A DNA stretch of 15,293 nucleotides. Origin: Willaertia magna (lineage: Eukaryota > Heterolobosea > Eutetramitea > Acrasida > Naegleriidae). The notes under the pieces are model-generated. The model was not told the DNA's origin, made no database searches, and was given only the letters and a program-made list of their open reading frames with translations. Of this stretch, positions 7,227 to 15,293 are shown in pieces (position 1 is the first letter of the stretch; the number at the start of each line of letters is the position of its first letter). The position numbers and the translations under genes were made by a program. The stretch spans positions 1-15,293 of the forward strand of contig CADWAF010000441.1 in the NCBI GenBank assembly GCA_902984215.1, written 5' to 3'.

Positions 7227-9946
7227 TTAATTTTTGTTTGTCATTGAGCCAGTACTCCCCATATTGTTATTATCTTCAGGTATGAAATGTTCTCTCATTG
7301 GTGAAACTAATGGATTAAAAGAATTATTCTTAAATGAATTTTTAACACTTTGAATTCTAGGTATGTCATCTATTTTTAAAAGAAAAGGTATTTCTTCCTC
7401 TTCTTCTGAAGTTACATTTTCAATCTCTTCGTCATCTAAGAATGATGAATTAATAGTTTTAGAATTATTTTCAATGGATGACGATGTTGGTGAAATATTT
7501 ACTAAATTTGTATTTTCATTATTTACGTTCTTATTATTATCATCAATATTATCAAATGTTGAATAACTAATTTTTGATTTCTTTTTCTTCTTTTTACTTA
7601 TCTTTTTAGTTATTACTTTATTAGAAGAATCTTCTTCATTAAAATCAATAACGATTTGAGTATTGTTATTATCATTTAATTTTCTACAAGTTAATAATAA
7701 TTTCTCTTTAAAATCTCCATAAAAATCCTTTACAAATTTCTTATTAAATAACATGTAGTTTACTAATACCATCATTAAAGTAATCGTTAGATCCATAATT
7801 AAAGCACGTAATATACCAATTGTAATGCCAAATAGATCCCAACCTAAAAGGAATGTTAAGGCATATAATACACCAATTATAATTAATAAGATAAAACAAA
7901 TATTAGCAAAAATCATAAATCTTGTAAACTATTTAATGGTTATTAATTATAAATATATTAAAGATAAATACTTACTTTTAACTTTGAAAACGATAAATTT
8001 TCTTTCATTGATTTTAATTTATAATACATTCTAATTGCACTAAATAAAAACGCAATTGGAAAGATCCATAAATAAATCATACCGCACGCTACAAAAACTA
8101 TTACAATGGTTGACACTGTTTTAATAATATTACTTAAAACAATTATAGCAATTAATAATGATAATAAAGAAGAATAAAATCCTATTAATATCAATTTGTT
8201 ACTAAATGAAAGATATTCAGTTGCATTCGTATTAATGGAATGAAAATTTGTATTAACACCATTTGCTGTATTTCCATCATAAGATGACACTCGGTTATTA
8301 TTATTTGGACTATTATTATAATTATTCGTTGGTGAATAAAGAGGCGTTCTAGTCCCAGTTTCATTATTTTCACTTTCTGAATTTAATATATGTGATGATT
8401 TCATTAATAATCCATTTAAATAGTGTACTGACATACTTAATATTCCAGTGGCTTCTTCTTGTTCAACATTTGATTGTTGATTTGATTGATTTGTTGATGA
8501 ATTATTATTACTATTCGCTCCAATAATTATAGTAGTAGGAGACGGTATTGAAATCATATGTTGCCATGAAACTAACATTGAAGCAAAACTTCCACATAAG
8601 AAAACTAATGAAATAATTCTAAATAAACCATTTCCAAGTAATTGTATTATTCCATTTTGTCCTACTGATGTCTCTTCATCATAAACATCTGAAAATCTAT
8701 AAAAATTAAACATTACTGAAATTATTTGTTGACACATCATTAAAATTATTGAACAAAATAATAAAGTATTACTTTGTATACGTAAATCAAATAGAAAAGT
8801 TAATTTCTTAAAAAATCCTTTAACATTTCTTAATGTAGAATAAATAGCAGGCAATAATAAAGTAAAGAAACTAAATAATAAAACAAAAAGTAATAATCCA
8901 AGTAAAACTATTGGATTAACTTCATATATTATTGGAATGATAGCACTTGTAAATATATCACATTCAAAACCAAAAGAATAATTTCTTAATCCACAACCTA
9001 AATTAAAACTAGGTCCTTTACAATAACAATTAAATGGAAAATGAAATTTCCATAATTCTCTTAAATCTTTAAAAGAAAACTCGTGACCGTAATATTCATC
9101 ATTATTCATCAATTGCCATGATAAATAAAAATAAGCTGGAAATGTAGTTTCATCACTTTTTACTTTAAAATCCGTAAAATCTTTACCCATACATTTTGAG
9201 ATAGCCTTTCTTAATATAAAATTATCGTAAAGTGGGCAATAAACGCTACTTTGATTAAAAAGTAAGGTTTTAAATTGTAAACTTATTTCACTTTCACAAT
9301 AGAAACAATAATTATAAAACATTGAGAAACTTTCTCTTTGATAGTTTGTTGATAAATTTACCATACGATTACCTATCCAATCATTAACATCAAATTCTAT
9401 TGCTGTCGTATTCTCGCAAAAAAATTGTAAACATAAATTTTTCCCGCCAAAATCTTCTCCTTTTGGTTTTTTATTGGAGTACTTACCATCCGAATGTTGA
9501 GCTAGAACAGGCTCATTAATTAGATAAAAAGGTAAAGAAGTAATGTTCATTGAAGAAAAAGGGAAGGAAGTACATATATTTTTCATTGGACTATCAGATG
9601 GAAATAAACTAACGCTGTATTGATTTACTTTCGCAGTTAGCGTATAGGAATATATCGGAACTTGTAAGGTTGAAAAATAAATATCAGATAAAGAAGTACA
9701 ATTCACATAATTATTTGCCCTTATCCATGGTCGGGAAACTTGACTGTATGTTATTGTTGTTTGTTTATTGTCATAGGTAGAAGAATAACAAAATGTTGGT
9801 ATAGTTGTGGATATATGTACAAAAATTATTAGAAGAATAGAAAATAAATTAAGTTTGAAGGAAAAAGAAGGGATATTGGAATTAGTATTTTCAATTTTTG
9901 AATGATGACTTTTTAGCTTATATCGGAAAGTTGAAAACCGTTTCAT
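7227..9946 (-). CDS. Seven-transmembrane receptor-like protein, two exons, 890 aa
   Basis: Exons are 9946-7976 and 7928-7227. The 47-nt intron (7975-7929) starts GTAAGT, ends ATAG, and joins in phase 0 as KLK/FTRF. Without splicing, the first exon frame stops five codons into the intron and two membrane segments are lost. The order is: signal peptide (about 32-54); extracellular domain to about 335 with some 15 Cys and several N-glycosylation sites; then seven hydrophobic segments at about 337-370, 393-414, 441-463, 583-606, 611-638, 660-685 and 697-717. The second intracellular loop (464-582) is long and Asn/Ser-rich. The cytosolic tail (718-890) has a Lys cluster (KKISKKKKKKSK) and an acidic run (EEEEE). 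Topology fits a GPCR-like surface receptor with a large ectodomain. No DRY or NPxxY motif was seen, so the family is unassigned; a THH1/TOM1-like membrane protein is an alternative. Confidence 0.87.
7929..7975 (-). other. 47-nt phase-0 intron in the 7TM gene
   Basis: The donor is GTAAGT at 7975-7970 and the acceptor AATAG ends at 7929. The intron is almost pure A/T with an in-frame stop, while both flanking frames encode hydrophobic membrane segments. A second AG eight bases downstream (TTTACAAG) would put the downstream exon out of frame, so the first AG is chosen. Confidence 0.88.
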
Positions 9947-10175
9947 TTTTTTGAATTGTGTCTAGTTTACAAAGTCCTGTTTCTCCGAAAGCTTTCTTGT
10001 TCTTTGTTGTTACTTTAAACAACACATTCCAATTTCTTTCTTCACAAAGAAGAGAGTTATTTAAACATGATTATAAAAATCTTTAATTCAATTAACTGTT
10101 TATTGAAAGGGTGTATTTATAATTTTGCTTAATTGACTGGAAATATTAAAGAAAAAAAAAAAATTGAATTTAACA
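9947..10175. promoter_or_regulatory. Divergent intergenic region between 7TM gene and myristoylation-motif gene
   Basis: This 229-bp gap lies between head-to-head start codons, so both promoters are expected here. It contains a pyrimidine-rich stretch near 9970-10050 and a 13-A run just before the plus-strand start. No recognised element was found; the role is inferred from position. Confidence 0.45.
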
Positions 10176-11240
10176 ATGGGTAGCAAAGGGTCCAAAATAA
10201 AAAACGTAAAAACACTAGCCCAACAAGCAACAAAGACGACAACAACAAATAATGCATCGGAAATAATTAATAAAAAGAAACCATTTGATGAATCTTTTGC
10301 TATAAAACAATCAACAAAAATAGTTGGTTCCGAAGATAGACATGTTCGTTTAGTTGGATATAAATTACCTGGTGAAGATGTTAAATATGTTTCTAGAGAA
10401 GATTATGAAATAATTAAAGAATGGGAAGAATTAGGAAAGATAGAAGGTGTTGAACAAGTTAATAGAAGAATGGAAGAAATAAATGAAGTAAATCTTAAAG
10501 AAAAAGAAGAATGGCAAAAACAACACCAACAAACAATGTCAAACAATCAAAAATCAAATAATAATGAATTTTCAATGCAAGAAGAATATTCTCCAGAACA
10601 ATCTTTATTACGTAAATTTACCGGTGGTTCTGCTGTGAAAGATTTAACTAAAGAAGTAGAACAACAACGTAAAGAAGAATTAGAAGAGGATAACGAACTT
10701 GTTAGCCAAACAAGAGATGAAGATTATTTACGTTCTTTACAACAAATCACTTCTAAATTAGATTTTGAAAGGGTAGATATACCACAACCTACTTTTGAAG
10801 AATATAAAAAGACAATAGGTAATCCTAGAGCAAGACCTTACTTTGAAGAGATACATGGAAATGTTGGTAAAATAAATTTACCACATTTGAACGAGATACA
10901 TGAAAATGAAAAGGAAGAAGATGCTAGAAGAGTTTTTAAGGATTTAGCTTATAATGCTTCTGGAAGGATTTCAAGTGGGATGGCAGGAAAGAAATTTTCA
11001 CAAATGTCTTTCCCTGAAACATATCGTGACGTAGAGATAAGAAAATTATTAGATATTAAAAGAGAAATGGAAAGCAAAGGAGAAGATACAACACAATTAT
11101 TAAAAGAATTTTGTGAAGATCATCAAATGCAAATGGAAACCTTACAAACAATTACAAAATATGTAAATAGTGTGTATGTTTATAGTCCTTCAACAGATCC
11201 TGACGATGAATCATATGGTTTTTGGAATAAAATTAAGTAA
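10176..11240 (+). CDS. Putative N-myristoylated protein, tentatively NDUFAF4-like complex I assembly factor, 354 aa
   Basis: The ATG at 10176 gives MGSKGSK, a good N-myristoylation signal (Gly2, Ser6, Lys7). The N-terminal 35 residues are basic. The middle (about 75-195) is charged, rich in Glu, Lys and Gln, and likely helical or coiled coil. There is no membrane segment. The C-terminal part carries, in order, GRIS (263-266), SFPET (278-282), HQMQMETL (316-323) and TKYV (327-330). Mammalian NDUFAF4 ends with a similarly ordered set (GKIS, FPET, a YQLEQ-type helix, LKYF) and also starts Met-Gly. NDUFAF4 helps assemble mitochondrial complex I. The resemblance is from memory and short, and this protein is about twice as long, so treat the function as a guess. 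The reading frame itself is secure. It precedes the CLU gene on the same strand by about 360 bp. Confidence 0.72.
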   Translation: MGSKGSKIKNVKTLAQQATKTTTTNNASEIINKKKPFDESFAIKQSTKIVGSEDRHVRLVGYKLPGEDVKYVSREDYEIIKEWEELGKIEGVEQVNRRMEEINEVNLKEKEEWQKQHQQTMSNNQKSNNNEFSMQEEYSPEQSLLRKFTGGSAVKDLTKEVEQQRKEELEEDNELVSQTRDEDYLRSLQQITSKLDFERVDIPQPTFEEYKKTIGNPRARPYFEEIHGNVGKINLPHLNEIHENEKEEDARRVFKDLAYNASGRISSGMAGKKFSQMSFPETYRDVEIRKLLDIKREMESKGEDTTQLLKEFCEDHQMQMETLQTITKYVNSVYVYSPSTDPDDESYGFWNKIK

Positions 11241-11597
11241 GCCTTACAGATAGTCAACTTTGTACACAAACCAATAGTCAAAGAAGGTCAAAACAAAATT
11301 ATTTTAATGGATTTATCTGCAACACAAACAACAACAAGGAATAAAGTCAATTGGACAGTGCAATATTTAATCATCTTAATTTAATGCCTTCAAATATATT
11401 CAATGAAACAAACACCAAAATTTAATTGTGCGTAATACATTAGAAAAATCGGAGAATTAAGGATACTCTTGGATTTTGATTAACTTGGCCTTCTTCCCTT
11501 ACAGACACTAAATGGCGTACTTGTGTTAAAAAGATAGCGAAATAAAATTGATTGAACAGAAAAATAAAAAAATAATAAACTTTTTTGAACGAAAAAA
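11241..11597. other. Intergenic / 5' flank of the CLU gene, no gene seen
   Basis: AT-rich, with stops in all frames at short intervals. It must contain the 3' end of the preceding transcript and the CLU promoter. A minus-strand frame (11670-11440) overlaps the CLU start and first intron and shows no recognisable sequence. No RNA gene or repeat was found. Confidence 0.6.
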
Positions 11598-14500
11598 ATG
11601 AATGAACAACAGGGTAAGTACTTCTTTCTTTTTTTAAAATAGGAATTGTTTTTAACACTTTCCTAAACACTTTTTTTCTTTAGAAACAACAAACAATAAT
11701 AACGTAACTAATGAAACAGACATTCTTACCATTTATATTAAATCTTTAACAGGAAGTAAACTAAAATTACAAATTACAAAAGGAGATTCAACAATTGAAA
11801 TTAAACAACTATTAGCGGAATGTATTGAAACCTGTTATATTACAAACTATGAACTTAAAATTAAAGGACAAACATTAAATGATTTTTCAGATATTCAAAA
11901 CTATCCAGAAATCCAAGATGAAGCTGAGCTTACAATGCATGCTTTAACTTATGATGATAAATCCGCAAGAAGTCATGTTTACCGTTTAAGAGAATTATTA
12001 TACTCTAAAATTGATGATTTATATCTCTCTACCGGAATTTTCCACGCACCTACAAAAGCTTTCCAACAAGGCTTCCCTTCATTTTTCAGTTCTGTGAAGG
12101 CTGAACCTTATAATGACTTGGGTCATGCATTAAACTGCGATTTAGAATTTTTACAATTACAAAATGTTTCAAAAGAGGTAAAGGAAGATGAAAATAACAA
12201 TACAACTAATATCTCTAGTAATGCAAATACTGGAGGAAATAAACGTAATAAGAATACTAACAAGAAGAAGAAAGTTACAACTCCTGGACCAAAAGTTGAC
12301 AGAGTTGAAATTAAAACACCTGTAATTACTGAGGAAGAAGGTACTGAAGGTGAAGGAAATGAAAATAATGAGGAAAGAAAACCTATAATTACAAATAAGA
12401 TAAGTGTAGTCGAGTTACCTCAAACCCCAGAAGAATTAAATTCAAAGAATATTTTTGACCCAGATTCCTTTAAACTTCAATCATTTGAACCAATTTTAAC
12501 ACTTTCAAATACAGAACTTCCAAAATGTATTAGAAGTATAACATTTTCTTCATTTAACCCACCTTCTCCAAGTAGAAAATTAAAGGGTGATTTGTTCTAT
12601 TTACAAATTGAAACATTAGAAGGAAATACATATCACGTTACTGCAAATGGTAATGGCTTTTATGTTAATGGCACAAAGCTTTTATCTAAATTTAATCCTT
12701 TACCTGCAAACAAGCCACATAAAAATCAAACTTTATTAGGACTTATCTGTGAAATTTCTCCAATATTTAAGAGTAATTTTGCTAAGTTATTAGAAAATAG
12801 AATTCAAAAACATCCATTTGAAGTTACACCAGTTCCATTTGTTGTAAATAAGTGGATTGATGTTGAAGAAAAACATGAATACGACCCAAATCGTGCTGAA
12901 GAATCATTCTTTACTATGCTAGGTACCGATCCAAGAGTTCAACAAAGAGAATGGAATGAAGAATATCAAAGTTGTAAAGAATTACCTTCTGGAACAATGG
13001 ATGAAAGATTAATAAGAGATAGAACATTATTTAAGATTCATTGCGATTTTGTTGATTCTGCAATTAAGGGAGCAAAAGCTGTTGTTGATAAATGTTTACT
13101 CCCAATCAATCCAATTGATAAAAAGACTGCACAAGTTTACATTCAAAACAATATTTTCTTCAGTTTTTCAATTAACACTGACGAACCAAAAGATGAAAAT
13201 GATATGGATCAATTTGCTTATCAAAACGCAAATAATGATCTAAAGGGCGTTATTGCATTTAATGAAGCTGACGTCCCAGGAATTCACACTTTAGCATCTG
13301 CAATTGTAGACTACAGGGGATACAGAGTTGTTGCTCAAAGTATTATACCTGGTATTTTACAAGGTGACCAAGGCTCAAAACATGTTTATGGTTCTATTGA
13401 TGATGGAAAATCATTTATTACTGATGCAAAATATCATTCTTTAATGAAGGAAGCAGCTGAAAAACTTCACATCAAGGAACATGCAATTATAGATGAAGAA
13501 GGTAATGAACATATGATATCTTGTCCAGCTGAATATAAGGGTATTGTTGGATCAGATGGAAGATTTTATGTTTTAGATTTAATTAGAACTACTGTTCGTG
13601 ATCCTAACTTTTTAGAAAATAAGACTGCAATTTTAAGACCTGAACTAATACAAATGTACGTTGCAAGTCAACAAATTGCAAAACAAGATAAAGAAGGTGA
13701 AAAGAAAGAGGTTGTTGCATTTAACACTGATATTTATACAAATACTAAATTAGGAGGTTCTGAAGAAGAACAAAACCGTGATAAAGAAAATATTGATAAA
13801 TTAGGTCAATATTTAGTAGAAACAGTTATACCTAAGTTTGTTAAATCTTTCAAAATTAAGGTTGAAGAAAATCCAATTGATGGAAGATCTCTAACTGAAT
13901 TAATGCATGAAAGAGGTATTAACATGAGATACTTAGGTAAACTTGCTACAGTCGCAAAAGAAAACAAGATTCCACATTTACAATTATTAGCTGAACAAGA
14001 AATGATTACAAGAGTTGCAAAACATATTTTCAACAAAAATTTAAGAGAATTTGAAGAGAATGATGTATCTTATTTCATTTCAAGATTTTTAAACAGTTTA
14101 TTAGGAACTAATGTTGAAGCTCCAACTGAAGTTGAAAGTTCAAAGAAGGATAAGAAAGAAAAGAAAGAATTATTTGTACAATCTGAAGTATTAAGTAACA
14201 TTAAGGAAGCAATTAAGAGTCATTTCAAATATGAATTAGAAGATGGTTTTATGACTAAATATCAAAAGTATTCCACTCTTAGAAGTTTTGCTCTTAAGGT
14301 TGGTCTTAAGGTTTTATTAAAAGAATATGATTTCTCTGTAGCAGCACCTATCAATGCAAACGATATTTTAGCTTTAGAACCAGTAGTTAAACATAGTACT
14401 CCAAGATCTAAGACAGCTAATGGTTTACTTGAAGTTGGTAGACAGCAATTAACAAAGGGTAACTTTGAAAAGGCCTTTGAATTTTTATCTCAATCTATTA

Positions 14501-15293
14501 TTATGTTCCAACAAATTAAGGGTCCTATGAACAATGAAGTTGCAACATGTTTCAGTTATTTAGCCACTATATTATTCAATGCATCAGATTTACCGCAAGC
14601 ATTCCTTCATCAACATAACTCACTCATAATTTCAAGAAGAGTATTAGGTTTAGATAATGCTATTTTAAGCCAACTTCATCAATTCCTTGGATTATTATGT
14701 TATCATGTTGGTCAAACTGCATTTGCCTTAAAGCATTTCTTAAGAGCGAGATACATCAACTTACTCTGTTGTGGATTTGACCATCCTGAACTTGCCCATA
14801 TAATGACAAATATTGGTATGATGTATCAAGATTTACAAGATTTCCCAAGATCATTAAAATATTTACTAGAAAGTTTAAGAATTTATAATGTTACTCTAGG
14901 TGAAGATTCTGAACAATCAGCAGCTACTCATCACGCAATAGCAATGACATACAATGTAATGAGACAATTTAAAACAGCACTAACACATGAAAGAAGACAT
15001 TATTCTATTCTTAAAGAAAAGTATGGTGAAGAAGATCCAAGAACAAAGGAGGCATCTGAATGGTTAGAACACTTTTGTGGAAGAGCAGTTGCTGTTGAAC
15101 AAGAACTTAAAGTCAGTGAACAAGAAGCAATGAAGTTATGGAGCTTACATCATTCAATGAATTCCAATAACAACAATTCCAAAAAACCACCACTAGAGAT
15201 TTTAAACTTACTCAAAGAAGATCAACAAAAGTTATCTAATTTAATGAATGGACTAATAGCCCCTCAACCAACACAACAACAAACATCCCAAAC
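11598..15293 (+). CDS. CLU: CLU/CLUH clustered-mitochondria protein, partial (3' end outside window)
   Basis: Exon 1 is only 11598-11613 (MNEQQ plus one base). A 70-nt intron (11614-11683, GTAAGT...TTTAG) follows, then exon 2 stays open to the window end, giving about 1208 residues. An earlier AG at 11641-11642 would lead to a stop, so the later acceptor is used. Domains in order: ubiquitin-like CLU N-terminal domain (about 19-93), SARSHVYRLRELL (100-112), a basic/acidic linker (about 170-250), a GSKIP-like region (about 296-395), the CLU domain (about 400-665, with EESFFTMLG, GIHTLASAIVDYRGYR, GSIDDG, YVLDLIRTT), a helical central region, and tetratricopeptide-like repeats (about 918-1138, with GFDHPELAHIMTNIGMMYQ and ALTHERRHYSILKEKYGEEDP). 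Family members such as Dictyostelium cluA and animal CLUH bind mRNAs for mitochondrial proteins and keep mitochondria spread through the cytoplasm. The Gln/Asn-rich end (QPTQQQT) suggests the C-terminus is near. Confidence 0.96.
11614..11683 (+). other. 70-nt intron after the 16-nt first coding exon of CLU
   Basis: The donor GTAAGT sits at 11614-11619. The acceptor TTTCTTTAG ends at 11683, behind a pyrimidine tract. Splicing gives MNEQQETTNNNNVTNETDIL, which runs straight into the ubiquitin-like domain. The proximal AG yields a stop after 13 codons and is rejected. Confidence 0.9.

Noticed and set aside
8191..8373. Minus-strand 60-codon frame inside the 7TM gene
   Set aside because: It is an out-of-frame reading of the Asn-rich loop repeats (Ile-rich from shifted AAT codons).
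13806..14036. Minus-strand 76-codon frame inside CLU
   Set aside because: It is antisense to strongly conserved CLU coding sequence and has no independent support.

Overview
The window looks like nuclear DNA of an AT-rich, free-living, probably amoeboid protist of dictyostelid or heterolobosean flavour; I cannot name the species. The reasons are: six small spliceosomal introns of about 45-78 nt, all with GTAAGT donors; coding sequence dominated by AAT, TTA and GAA; Asn-rich low-complexity runs inside otherwise ordinary proteins; short intergenic gaps; and no operon logic, since genes alternate between strands. TAA is a normal stop.

Layout: (1) 372-2927 minus, a five-exon gene whose reconstructed protein joins a protein kinase, an F-box and a GNAT acetyltransferase. 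(2) 3146-3928 plus, an intronless calcineurin-like metallophosphoesterase. (3) 4033-4887 minus, a secreted protein with six tandem decapeptide repeats. (4) 5311-5745 and 5749-7155 plus, two unrecognised ORFs in the same frame, separated only by TAA-AAA. The first is much richer in G+C than anything around it, and a possible decayed relative of its start lies just upstream. (5) 7227-9946 minus, two open stretches that a 47-nt intron joins into one 890-residue protein with signal peptide, Cys-rich ectodomain and seven membrane segments. (6) 10176-11240 plus, an N-myristoylation-motif protein with weak similarity to the complex I assembly factor NDUFAF4. (7) 11598 to the window end, plus, a CLU/CLUH family gene with a 16-nt first coding exon, cut off by the window edge.

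The genes do not form an evident pathway. Genes 6 and 7 are adjacent on the same strand and both may concern mitochondria, but that is probably coincidence. The most unusual items are the kinase/F-box/GNAT fusion with its 10-nt microexon encoding the catalytic HRD, the compositionally odd ORF pair at 5311-7155, and the decapeptide-repeat secreted protein.
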